64,000 nt of DNA. It comes from Pseudomonadota bacterium (GTDB lineage Bacteria; Desulfobacterota; Desulfovibrionia; Desulfovibrionales; Desulfovibrionaceae). A program made the translations under genes and the position numbers. The notes beneath the pieces are model-generated. The model did not search any database. It was not told the origin of the DNA and saw nothing but the letters and a program-made list of their open reading frames with translations. Position 1 is the stretch's first letter, and every line of letters begins with the position of its first letter. This document shows, one piece after another, positions 6,835 through 14,962 of this stretch. Location: the NCBI GenBank assembly GCA_018822105.1, contig JAHJLB010000051.1, positions 124,001-188,000 on the forward strand, written 5' to 3'.

Positions 6835-8835
6835 ATGCGCCCCGCCCCGAATTTTGGCCGCAAGGTCAAAAACCTGTTCCTCGGCAAGTCCCTGAACCTG
6901 GGCGACACGTCCATCTTCCACAACCTCTCCCTGGTGGCCTTCTTCGCCTGGGTGGGCCTGGGCTCCGACGGGCTGTCCTCGTCCTGCTACGGCCCGGCCG
7001 AGGCCTACCTGGCCCTGGGCGAGCACACCTTCCTGGCGCTCTTCGTGGGCCTGGCCTCGGTCTTGACCATCTTCGTCATCAGCGCCAGCTACTCGCAGAT
7101 CATCGAGCTCTTTCCTTCCGGCGGCGGCGGCTACGTGGTGGCCAGCAAGCTCTTGAACCCCACCCTGGGCATGATCTCCGGCTGCGCGCTCATGGTGGAC
7201 TACGTGCTGACCATCACCCTCTCCGTGGCCAGCGGCGCGGACGCCCTGTTCAGCTTCCTGCCCCCGGCCTGGGTGCCCTACAGGCTCGCCACGGCGGTTT
7301 TCGGCGTCCTGCTGCTCGTCGTGCTCAACCTGCGCGGGGTCAAGGAGTCCGTCACGGCCCTGGTGCCCATCTTCATGGTCTTCGTCATCACCCACGCTTT
7401 CGCCATCCTCTACGGCCTGGGCACCCACCTGGGCAACCTGCCCGCGGTGGTCGAACGCACCAGCGCGGACATCGGCGTGGCCCAAAGCCAGCTCGGGCTC
7501 ATGGGCATGTTCCTCTTGATCCTGCGCGCCTACAGCATGGGCGCGGGCACCTACACCGGCCTGGAGGCCGTGAGCAACGGGCTGGCCATCTTGCGCGAGC
7601 CCAAGGTGCAGACCGGCAAGCGCACCATGACCTACATGGCCGTGTCGCTTTCGGTGACGGTCATGGGCCTGATCCTGACCTACATCCTTTTCGACGTGGC
7701 CCAGATAAAGGGCAAGACCCTGAACGCGGTGCTCTTTGAGGCCATCGCCCAGGGCTGGGGCGTGCCGGGCCAGGTGTTCGTGCTGGTGACCCTGGTGTCC
7801 GAGGCGGCCATCCTCTTCGTGGCCGCGCAGACAGGCTTCCTCGACGGCCCTCGCGTCCTGGCCAACATGGCCATGGACCGCTGGTTCCCCGCGCGCTTCG
7901 CCATGCTCTCCGACCGCCTGGTGACCCAGAAGGGCATCCTGCTCATGGGCGGGGCCGCGCTGGCGCTCATGGTCCTGACCCACGGCTCGGTGGAGCTGCT
8001 GATCGTGCTTTACTCCATCAACGTGTTCATCACCTTCGTGCTCTCGCAGCTGGGCATGGTGCGCCACTGGCTCCAGGCCGACAAGAACGAGCCGCACAGG
8101 AAGAAGGGCCTGGCCCTGAACGGGCTGGGGCTGCTCTTGTGCAGCTTCATCCTCGTCACCGTCACGGCCATCAAGTTCTTTGAGGGCGGCTGGGCCACCC
8201 TCGTGGTCACCGGCGCGGTGTCCGCCCTGGCCCTGACCATCCGCCGCCACTACGACGCCACCTGGATCATGCTGAAGAAGCTCGACGCCCTCATCCCCGT
8301 GGCCGAGGCCGACACGCGCTTTTTATCCGGCGAGGGGCACGCCGAAGGCCCGGGCATGGCCGAGGCCGCCTGCGACCCCAAGGCCAAGACCGCGGTCATC
8401 CTGGTCAACGGCTACAACGGCCTGGGCATGCACACCCTGCTCTCCATCCACCGCCTGTTCGCCGGGGAGTTCAAAAACTTCATCTTCGTGCAGGTGGGCA
8501 TGGTGGACGCCGGCGTGTTCAAGGGCGCGGAGGAGCTGGAGGCGCTCAAGACGCACATCCGCTCCGACCTGGACCGCTACGTGCGCTTCATCCGCAACCG
8601 GGGCCTTTACGCCGAGGGCATAAGCTCCGTGGGCGTGGACGTGGTGGAGGAGGTGGTCAAGCTGGCCCCTTCGATCCGCCTCCGCTTCCCCAGGGCCATC
8701 TTCTTCGGCGGGCAGCTGGTCTTCCAGAGCGACACCTTCTTCACCCGCATGCTGCACAACTACATCGTCTTCGCCGTGCAGCGGCAGCTGTACCGGGAGG
8801 GCGTGGCCTTCGTCATCATGCCCATCCGGGTCTGA
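6835..8835 (+). CDS. kimA: KimA-like APC-family potassium/proton symporter
   Basis: A 666-residue protein with start after AGGAGG. It opens with a short basic cytoplasmic segment, then about 12 membrane helices; GLGSDGLSSSCYGPAE and PSGGGGYVVASKLLNP match APC/KimA helix 1 and the following loop. The C-terminal ~200 residues (from about 470) are soluble and end in a USP-like domain (VILVNGYNGLGMHTLLSIHRLF), as in KimA. KimA takes up potassium and is inhibited by c-di-AMP, both at the protein and through its riboswitch. The symbol is assigned by family resemblance and riboswitch context; a related amino-acid permease is the main alternative. Confidence 0.8.
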   Translation: MRPAPNFGRKVKNLFLGKSLNLGDTSIFHNLSLVAFFAWVGLGSDGLSSSCYGPAEAYLALGEHTFLALFVGLASVLTIFVISASYSQIIELFPSGGGGYVVASKLLNPTLGMISGCALMVDYVLTITLSVASGADALFSFLPPAWVPYRLATAVFGVLLLVVLNLRGVKESVTALVPIFMVFVITHAFAILYGLGTHLGNLPAVVERTSADIGVAQSQLGLMGMFLLILRAYSMGAGTYTGLEAVSNGLAILREPKVQTGKRTMTYMAVSLSVTVMGLILTYILFDVAQIKGKTLNAVLFEAIAQGWGVPGQVFVLVTLVSEAAILFVAAQTGFLDGPRVLANMAMDRWFPARFAMLSDRLVTQKGILLMGGAALALMVLTHGSVELLIVLYSINVFITFVLSQLGMVRHWLQADKNEPHRKKGLALNGLGLLLCSFILVTVTAIKFFEGGWATLVVTGAVSALALTIRRHYDATWIMLKKLDALIPVAEADTRFLSGEGHAEGPGMAEAACDPKAKTAVILVNGYNGLGMHTLLSIHRLFAGEFKNFIFVQVGMVDAGVFKGAEELEALKTHIRSDLDRYVRFIRNRGLYAEGISSVGVDVVEEVVKLAPSIRLRFPRAIFFGGQLVFQSDTFFTRMLHNYIVFAVQRQLYREGVAFVIMPIRV

Positions 8836-8905
8836 CCTCCTGAAGGCACGCCGCGCCCCCTCCTCCGCAGGCTGGGCGCAGCCCCGGCGCCCCCGCAGCG
8901 CGATC

Positions 8906-8934
8906 TTGACAGGGCCTTGGCGCCGGGAGTAAAC
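8906..8934 (+). promoter_or_regulatory. Sigma-70-like promoter of the second riboswitch/kup unit
   Basis: TTGACA at 8906-8911, 17 bases, GTAAAC at 8929-8934: the same hexamers and spacing as upstream of riboswitch 1. It lies 70 bases after the KimA-like stop codon, so the kup gene has its own promoter. Confidence 0.7.
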
Positions 8935-8937
8935 GGG

Positions 8938-9071
8938 GGTCTTGCCGAATTCCGGGAGCGTCTCCCGGGAGCGGGGGACCCAATCCCTTGGGGCGCATCG
9001 CCGATAACGGCGTAGGACACTCTTCGGTCCGAGCCCGTCAGCTAACCTCGCAGGCGTCGAAGGGGAAGACC
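8938..9071 (+). promoter_or_regulatory. ydaO/yuaA-type c-di-AMP riboswitch (copy 2)
   Basis: Nearly base-for-base identical to copy 1 from GCCGAATTCCGGG through CGCAGGCGTCGAAGGGGAAGACC. GGTCTT (8938-8943) pairs perfectly with AAGACC (9066-9071), giving the closing P1 helix. All conserved ydaO blocks are present. It precedes a Kup potassium transporter, a known riboswitch target. In the known class, ligand binding lowers expression. Confidence 0.9.
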
Positions 9072-9116
9072 TCCGGTACACGGGGCCATCCCCGGCATCC
9101 ACTTGTACCGAAGGAG
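9071..9116 (+). promoter_or_regulatory. RBS-sequestering hairpin downstream of riboswitch 2
   Basis: CTCCGGTACA (9071-9080) can pair with TGTACC (9104-9109) and, after a three-base bulge, GGAG (9113-9116), the ribosome-binding site of kup. The first base is shared with the 3' side of the P1 helix, a possible link between ligand binding and translation start. Confidence 0.55.
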
Positions 9117-9120
9117 CAGC

Positions 9121-11184
9121 ATGTCCACCGCCTCCCTGGCCGCACTTCGGCCGCTCCGCAGCCTGGCCGCCCGCATCGCCCCCTGGGCGGCCACGGCCGC
9201 CACGGACAAGGCCACGCCACAGGCCGGCCCCCCCGGCTCCGGCGAGGGCCCGGCCTCCGGCAAATCCCCGGATGCGGCCCCGCCCGCTGGCGGCCACGGC
9301 GGCCACGGCGACCGCACTTCGGCCCGGAACGCGGCCCTGGCCCTGGCGGCCCTGGGCGTGGTCTACGGCGACATCGGCACCAGCCCGCTCTACGCCGTGC
9401 GCGAATGCTTCCACGGCCTGCACGCCATCGCGCTTCTGCCCGGCAACATCATGGGCGTGCTCTCGCTCATCGTCTGGTCGCTCATCGTCGTGGTCAGCCT
9501 CAAATATGTCATGTTCATCATGCGCGCCGACAACAAGGGCGAGGGCGGCATCTTCGCGCTGCTGGCCCTGGCCAAGTCCTCGCTGGACAGCAAGGGCGGC
9601 AGGGGCCGCACCCTGCTCATCACCCTTGCCATCTTCGGCGCGGCCCTGCTCTATGGCGACGGCATCATCACCCCGGCCATCTCCGTGCTCTCCGCCATGG
9701 AGGGCCTGGACGTGGCCACGGACGCCGCGGCCCCCTTCATCCTGCCCGGCACCTGCCTCATCCTCATCGTGCTCTTCCGCTTCCAGAAGCACGGCACGGA
9801 GCGCATCGGCAAGGTCTTCGGGCCGCTCATGGTCGTCTGGTTCACGGTCATCGCCGTGCTGGGCGTGCGGGCCATCCTGGACCGCCCGGACATCCTGGCC
9901 TCGGTGAACCCGGTCCACGCCTACCGCTTCTTCCTGGAAAACCATCTGCACGGCCTGGTGGTGCTGGGCTCGGTGGTGCTCTGCATCACCGGCGGCGAGG
10001 CCCTCTACGCCGACATGGGCCACTTCGGCGCCAGGCCCATCCGCCTGTCCTGGTACGCCATGGTGCTGCCCTCCCTGCTGCTCAACTACTTCGGCCAGGG
10101 CGCGCTGCTGCTCAGCCATCCGGAGAAGGCCTTCAACCCCTTCTACGCCATGGTGCCCCACGTCATGCTCTACCCCATGGTGGCCCTGGCCACCATGGCC
10201 ACGGTCATCGCCTCCCAGGCCATGATCTCCGGCGTCTTTTCCCTGACGCAGCAGGCCATGCAGCTGGGCTACTGCCCGCGCATCCACATCGTGAACACCT
10301 CCGCCGAGACCAAGGGCCAGATCTACCTGCCGGGCGTGAACAACGCCATGATGGTGGCCTGCCTGGGATTGGTGCTGGCCTTCAAGAGCTCCAGCAGCCT
10401 GGCCGGGGCATACGGCATCGCCGTGACGGCCACCATGGGCATCACCTCGGTGATCTATTTTTACGTGGTGCACACCCTGTGGCGCTGGTCCTACTGGAAG
10501 ACCATCCCCCTCATCACCCTGTTCCTGGTCTTCGACGTGACCTACCTCTCCGCGAACCTGCTGAAGATCCTGGACGGCGGCTGGTTCACCCTCACCGTGG
10601 CCGGGCTCATCATGCTGGCCATCGTCACCTGGCGCGACGGCAAGCAGGCCCTGGGCGAAAAGTTCGCGGCCATGGGCCTGCCCATCAACCTGTTCCTGGA
10701 GAGCCTCGTGGCCACGGAGCGCCCCATCCGCGCGCCCGGCACGGCGGTGTTCATGTCCATGTCCCCCACGGGCACGCCCATCACGCTGCTGCACCACTAC
10801 AAGCACATCAAGGTGCTGCACGAGCAGATCATCCTGCTTTCCGTCATCTCCTCCGAGACGCCCTTCGTGCCCCGCTCCGCCCGCCTGGAGGTGACCAGCC
10901 TGGGCCACGGGTTCTTCCGCATCCTCGCCCGCTACGGGTTCATGCAGACCCCGAGCGTGCCGGATATCCTCCGCCTGGCCAAGACGCACGGACTGGACAT
11001 CCGGCTGGAGAGCACCACCTTCTATCTGGGCCGCGAGACCCTGCTCACCAGCGGCCAGGCGAAAATGGCCGGCTGGCGCAAGGCCCTGTTCGCCTACATG
11101 TCGCGCAACGCCTGGAACGCCACGACCTTCTTCGGCATCCCGCCGGGACGCGTGGTGGAGCTGGGCACCCAGGTGGAGCTTTAG
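9121..11184 (+). CDS. kup: Kup-family potassium uptake protein (copy 1)
   Basis: A 687-residue protein. ATG follows AAGGAG; a TTG 18 bases upstream is less likely. Residues 1-72 are a Pro/Ala/Gly/His-rich extension not usual for Kup. The family core starts at LALAALGVVYGDIGTSPLYAV, with MRADNKGEGGIFALLAL and GALLYGDGIITPAISVLSAMEG as Kup signatures. About 12 membrane helices are followed by a soluble C-terminal domain from about residue 520. Kup imports potassium with protons. It is a close paralogue of the gene at 11486 and has its own riboswitch. Confidence 0.93.
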   Translation: MSTASLAALRPLRSLAARIAPWAATAATDKATPQAGPPGSGEGPASGKSPDAAPPAGGHGGHGDRTSARNAALALAALGVVYGDIGTSPLYAVRECFHGLHAIALLPGNIMGVLSLIVWSLIVVVSLKYVMFIMRADNKGEGGIFALLALAKSSLDSKGGRGRTLLITLAIFGAALLYGDGIITPAISVLSAMEGLDVATDAAAPFILPGTCLILIVLFRFQKHGTERIGKVFGPLMVVWFTVIAVLGVRAILDRPDILASVNPVHAYRFFLENHLHGLVVLGSVVLCITGGEALYADMGHFGARPIRLSWYAMVLPSLLLNYFGQGALLLSHPEKAFNPFYAMVPHVMLYPMVALATMATVIASQAMISGVFSLTQQAMQLGYCPRIHIVNTSAETKGQIYLPGVNNAMMVACLGLVLAFKSSSSLAGAYGIAVTATMGITSVIYFYVVHTLWRWSYWKTIPLITLFLVFDVTYLSANLLKILDGGWFTLTVAGLIMLAIVTWRDGKQALGEKFAAMGLPINLFLESLVATERPIRAPGTAVFMSMSPTGTPITLLHHYKHIKVLHEQIILLSVISSETPFVPRSARLEVTSLGHGFFRILARYGFMQTPSVPDILRLAKTHGLDIRLESTTFYLGRETLLTSGQAKMAGWRKALFAYMSRNAWNATTFFGIPPGRVVELGTQVEL

Positions 11185-11188
11185 GCAG

Positions 11189-11238
11189 CCCCCCGCTCCT
11201 TCGCTCCCGCGCGGGCTTTGCCCCGCGGGCCGGACGCG
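11189..11238 (+). repeat. Duplicated 3' flank of kup copy 1
   Basis: About 50 bases after the stop (CCGCTCCTTCGCTCCCGCGC followed by a GC-rich hairpin around CCGCGCGGG/CCCGCGG) recur almost unchanged at 13551-13600 after the second kup. The shared flank shows that the whole kup unit was duplicated in tandem. The hairpin lacks a T-tract and is a weak terminator candidate. Confidence 0.7.
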
Positions 11239-11277
11239 CGGCAAAGCCCGGCCCGGCAATCGGCATGGGCGTCCGAG

Positions 11278-11306
11278 TTGACAGCCGCGCACCCCCGGCT
11301 TAAACA
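11278..11306 (+). promoter_or_regulatory. Sigma-70-like promoter of the third riboswitch/kup unit
   Basis: TTGACA at 11278-11283, 17 bases, TAAACA at 11301-11306, the same arrangement as at the first two units. It gives the second kup gene its own transcription start. Confidence 0.7.
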
Positions 11307-11308
11307 GA

Positions 11309-11442
11309 CGCTGCCGAATCCAAAGGATCACTCCTTGGAGCGGGGAAACCATTTCCTTGGGATGCAACCCGACTTAAGCTGCGCAGGACATCCTTCCGTC
11401 CTCGCCCATCAATGCACCTCGCAGGCTTCAAAAAGGGAACCA
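11309..11442 (+). promoter_or_regulatory. Divergent ydaO-type riboswitch (copy 3)
   Basis: The block order of the ydaO aptamer is kept: GCCGAATCC, a CCAAAGGA/TCCTTGG hairpin, GAGCGGGGAAACCA, TTGGGATGCA, GGAC, GCCC and ACCTCGCAGGC. The highly conserved GTCAGCTAACC of copies 1 and 2 reads ATCAATGCACC here. It may bind c-di-AMP more weakly, bind something related, or be decaying. Its position between promoter and kup start fits a regulatory leader. The downstream GCGGGG/CCCCGC hairpin differs from the platforms of copies 1 and 2. Confidence 0.65.
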
Positions 11443-11485
11443 CACACAGCGGGGCCCCCCGCCGCATGCGTCCTGGAGGTCTTTC

Positions 11486-13543
11486 ATGTCCGCCTTTTGC
11501 CTTGCCGCCCTTGGGCCGTTCTTCTCCCGGATGTTTCCGCGCGGCCCCTGGGCCTCCTGCTCTGCGGCCGGGGAGGCCCCGGCTGGCCCGCCGCAGGCAA
11601 GCCCCACACCAAGCCCGGACGCCCAGGGCCGCGCCCCGGATGCCGAGCCGTCACCGGACGGCCACGGCTCCCACGCCACCACCCGGACCATGGCCATGGC
11701 CCTGGCTGCCCTGGGCGTGGTCTACGGCGACATCGGCACCAGCCCGCTCTACGCCGTGAAGGAATGCTTCCACGGCCCGCACGCCATCCCGCTGCTTTCG
11801 GTCAACATCATGGGCGTGCTCTCGCTCATCGTCTGGTCCCTGACCATCGTCGTCAGCATCAAGTACGTCATGTTCGTCCTGCGCGCCGACAACAAGGGCG
11901 AGGGCGGCGTCTTCGCCCTCCTCGCCCTGCTGCACAGCGAGGTGGAGAACAAGAGCAAGGCGAAATACGCCCTGGTGATCTTCCTGGCCATCTTCGGCGC
12001 GGCGCTGCTCTACGGCGACGGCATCATCACCCCGGCCATCTCCGTGCTCTCCGCCATGGAGGGCTTGAGCGTGGCCACGGACGCCGCGACCCCCTTCATC
12101 ATCCCCGGCACATGCCTGGTGCTCGTCGCGCTGTTCATGATGCAGAAGCACGGCACGGACAAGATCGGCAAGGTCTTCGGGCCGGTGATGATCCTCTGGT
12201 TCTCCACCCTGGCCGTGCTGGGGCTGGTCGCCATCTTCAAGAATCCTGAGATACTGAAGGCCGTGAACCCCTACTACGCCGTCCGCTTCTTCGCAGAAAA
12301 CCACTTCCACGGCATGGTGGTGCTGGGCTCGGTGGTGCTCTGCATCACCGGCGGCGAGGCCCTCTATGCCGACATGGGCCATTTCGGGCGCGTTCCCATC
12401 CGCCTGTCCTGGTACGGCCTGGTGCTGCCCGCGCTGCTTTTGAACTATTTCGGGCAGGGCGCCCTGCTGCTGTCCGAGCCGGAGAAGTCCTTCAACCCCT
12501 TTTACGGGCTTGTGCCGGAATTCCTGCTCTACCCCATGGTCGGGCTGGCCACCATCGCCACGGTCATCGCCTCCCAGGCCATGATCTCCGGCGTCTTTTC
12601 CCTGACGCAGCAGGCCGTGCAGATGGGCTTCTGCCCGCGCATCCGCATCGTCAACACCTCCGCCGAGACCAAGGGCCAGATCTATCTGCCGGGCGTGAAC
12701 AACGCCATGATGGTGGCCTGCATCGGGCTTGTGCTGGCCTTCAAGAGCTCCAGCGGCCTTGCCGCAGCCTACGGCATCGCCGTGACCATCGACATGACCA
12801 TCACCTCCATCTTCTTCTTCTTCGTCATGTCCATGCTGTGGCGCTGGCCCGCCTGGAAGACCGTGCCCCTGGTCTCGCTGTTCCTGCTTTTCGACCTGTC
12901 GTTCCTTGGCTCCAACCTGCTCAAGATTCCTGATGGCGGCTGGTTCACCCTCACTGTGGCGGCGCTCATCATGACCACCATGATCACCTGGCGCGACGGC
13001 AAGCAGGCTCTGGGCCGCCAGTTTGCGGCCATGGGCCTGCCCATCAACCTGTTTCTGGAAAGCCTCGTGGCCTCGGACCGCCCGCTGCGCATCCCCGGCT
13101 CGGCGGTGTTCATGTCGGTGTCCACCACGGGCACGCCCATCACGCTCCTGCACCATTACAAGCACAACAAGGTGCTGCACGAGCAGGTCATGCTCTTGTC
13201 CATCACCTCCTCCGAGACCCCCTTCGTGCCCCGCGGCTCCCGGCTTGAGGTGACCAGCCTGGGCCACGGGTTCTTCCGCGTCATCGCCCGCTACGGGTTC
13301 ATGCAGACCCCGAGCGTGCCGGAGATCCTCCGCCTAGCCAAGGGCCACGGGCTGGACATCCGGCTGGAGAGCACCACCTTCTATCTGGGCCGCGAGACCC
13401 TGCTCACCGGCGGGGTGGCGCGCATGGCCGGCTGGCGCAAATCCCTGTTCGCCTTCATGTCGCGCAACGCCTGGAACGCCACGACATTCTTCGGCATTCC
13501 GCCGGGGCGCGTGGTGGAGCTGGGCACCCAGGTGGAGCTTTAG
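11486..13543 (+). CDS. kup: Kup-family potassium uptake protein (copy 2)
   Basis: A 685-residue protein whose start follows GGAGG. The sequence is very close to the Kup at 9121 through the core and C-terminus (GVVYGDIGTSPLYAV, LRADNKGEGGVFALLAL, YGDGIITPAISVLSAMEG, AETKGQIYLPGVNNAMM), while the 60-70 residue N-terminal extension has diverged. About 12 membrane helices plus a soluble C-terminal domain. Retention of two near-identical Kup proteins with separate, now different riboswitches suggests different c-di-AMP set points. Role: proton-coupled potassium import. Confidence 0.93.
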   Translation: MSAFCLAALGPFFSRMFPRGPWASCSAAGEAPAGPPQASPTPSPDAQGRAPDAEPSPDGHGSHATTRTMAMALAALGVVYGDIGTSPLYAVKECFHGPHAIPLLSVNIMGVLSLIVWSLTIVVSIKYVMFVLRADNKGEGGVFALLALLHSEVENKSKAKYALVIFLAIFGAALLYGDGIITPAISVLSAMEGLSVATDAATPFIIPGTCLVLVALFMMQKHGTDKIGKVFGPVMILWFSTLAVLGLVAIFKNPEILKAVNPYYAVRFFAENHFHGMVVLGSVVLCITGGEALYADMGHFGRVPIRLSWYGLVLPALLLNYFGQGALLLSEPEKSFNPFYGLVPEFLLYPMVGLATIATVIASQAMISGVFSLTQQAVQMGFCPRIRIVNTSAETKGQIYLPGVNNAMMVACIGLVLAFKSSSGLAAAYGIAVTIDMTITSIFFFFVMSMLWRWPAWKTVPLVSLFLLFDLSFLGSNLLKIPDGGWFTLTVAALIMTTMITWRDGKQALGRQFAAMGLPINLFLESLVASDRPLRIPGSAVFMSVSTTGTPITLLHHYKHNKVLHEQVMLLSITSSETPFVPRGSRLEVTSLGHGFFRVIARYGFMQTPSVPEILRLAKGHGLDIRLESTTFYLGRETLLTGGVARMAGWRKSLFAFMSRNAWNATTFFGIPPGRVVELGTQVEL

Positions 13544-13550
13544 GCAGAGT

Positions 13551-13600
13551 CCCCCCGCTCCTTCGCTCCCGCGCGGGCTTTACCCCGCGGCCCGGACGCG
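13551..13600 (+). repeat. Duplicated 3' flank of kup copy 2
   Basis: Matches 11189-11238 after the first kup, with a few substitutions in the hairpin loop. It marks the right edge of the tandem duplication. Confidence 0.7.
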
Positions 13601-13683
13601 CTATTCCCCTGGCCGGGGATATTTCCCCGGAGACATGCCATGCGCCAGTCCCAGGCCAGCCAGCCCCGCCCCGAGGGCCGCCA

Positions 13684-14916
13684 ATGAAAGCACCCGGAAA
13701 CCAGCTCCTGGCCTGGCTGCCCTTCCTGGCGGCCTACGTCCTGGCGCCCTTCGCCGTGCTGGCCGGCCGCCTGGCCGGACAGCCGGAGGTCTTCCGGCCC
13801 TTCGGGCCCCAGGGTCTGGCCCTGTGGCTGGCCCTGTCCGGGCTGGCGCTCATGGTCTGCCTTGGACGCGACATCCTGGCCCGCACCCGCCAGGCCAAGC
13901 CCGCCTGGCCCGGACTTGTGCTGAGCCTGCTGCTGGCTGCCGGAGTCCTGGCCGGCTTGCGCCTGTTCGGCCCGGCCTTGGCCCAGGCCGAAGCCCTGGC
14001 CCCGCTGCTGGATGAACTGCGCCTCCCGGCCCTGGCCCTGTTCGCCGCAGCCTGGGTCTGGAGCTTCGGCGCGCCTTCGCGGGAGGCCTTGGCCCGCCTG
14101 GGCGGCGGACTGGGCGCTTTGGTGCTCCTCGACTTCCTGCTCACGGCCATCGTGGCCCGGCAGGTGGTTCTGGGCGGAGGCTACCTCCTGGGTGGAGGAT
14201 TGGCCGGGGCCGACACCCTGGCCCTTCTGCTGTGCGTCGCCCTTTCGGCCACCCTGGACCGGCCCGGCGCCGAGGAACCTGGACACAGGCCCGCCATGCT
14301 CGCCCGCTGGCTCATCCTGGCCGGGATCATGGCCACGTTCTCGCGCTCCGGCCTGGCCGCCGCCGGGCTCATGACCCTGCTTCTGGAGCGCGGCCCGCTG
14401 CAGGAGCGCCTGGCCCTGGCCTGCGCCTGCGCGCTGGGCGTCTGGATGTCCCTGGCCCTGCCTCTGGCGCACACCGTCGGCGGCGGGGAGGAGCTGGGCC
14501 TCTCCTGGCATTTGACCGCTACCCTGGAGGCCCTGCGGCAGGCTCCGCAGGCCTGGCTGCATGGACTGCCCCTGGACGAGCCCGTGGCGCTGGCCCTGCC
14601 GGACCTGGGCGGTCTGGACTGGGACCCCGAATCGGCCGGGCTCGCCGTGTCGGTCTTCCAGATCCCCTCGTCCTGGCTGCGGCTTCTGGCCGCCTGGGGC
14701 GCGGGCGGACCGATCCTTGTCCTGACCGCAATGCTGGCCTGCGCGCTCCACGGCCGCAGGCGCTTCGGTTTCGGGCTTTTGTGCGCGGCCCTGGTTTCCG
14801 CAGCCCTGACCCCGGCCCTGCACACCCCGGCCACGGTCGGCGTCCTGGCCCTGGCCTGCGCCCTGGCCTGGCGCGATGTTCCGGCCCGCCCGCAGCCCGT
14901 GCCGAACGCTGAATGA
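13684..14916 (+). CDS. Polytopic membrane protein, O-antigen ligase-like
   Basis: A 410-residue, Leu/Ala-rich protein with about 10-11 membrane helices. A large soluble loop lies around residues 265-330 (GGGEELGLSWHLTATLEALRQ to AGLAVSVFQIPSSW), and TFSRSGLAAAGLMTLLL precedes it. An SRSGLxA-type helix followed by a long periplasmic loop is the layout of O-antigen ligases and polymerases (WaaL/Wzy). No sequence motif is decisive, and no polysaccharide genes lie beside it here; the nearest are about 24 kb downstream. It is followed 46 bases later by an exported protein gene that may share its transcript. Confidence 0.6.
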   Translation: MKAPGNQLLAWLPFLAAYVLAPFAVLAGRLAGQPEVFRPFGPQGLALWLALSGLALMVCLGRDILARTRQAKPAWPGLVLSLLLAAGVLAGLRLFGPALAQAEALAPLLDELRLPALALFAAAWVWSFGAPSREALARLGGGLGALVLLDFLLTAIVARQVVLGGGYLLGGGLAGADTLALLLCVALSATLDRPGAEEPGHRPAMLARWLILAGIMATFSRSGLAAAGLMTLLLERGPLQERLALACACALGVWMSLALPLAHTVGGGEELGLSWHLTATLEALRQAPQAWLHGLPLDEPVALALPDLGGLDWDPESAGLAVSVFQIPSSWLRLLAAWGAGGPILVLTAMLACALHGRRRFGFGLLCAALVSAALTPALHTPATVGVLALACALAWRDVPARPQPVPNAE

Positions 14917-14962
14917 CCCCGGCCCCTGAAACACAACCCCGCGACCTTTGCAGAGAGAGAGC

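Noticed and set aside
8323-11367. A 1014-codon minus-strand open frame across the KimA end, riboswitch 2 and kup
   Set aside because: It crosses a clear riboswitch and is antisense to a Kup gene with full family motifs; composition is that of a GC shadow frame.
11189-13600. Kup 3' flank hairpins as intrinsic terminators
   Set aside because: The GC-rich stems have no following T-tract; they are reported as duplicated flanks only.
13635-14015. Possible small gene overlapping the start of the O-antigen-ligase-like gene
   Set aside because: Proline/arginine-rich translation typical of an alternate frame, no ribosome-binding site, and fully covered by the membrane-protein gene.
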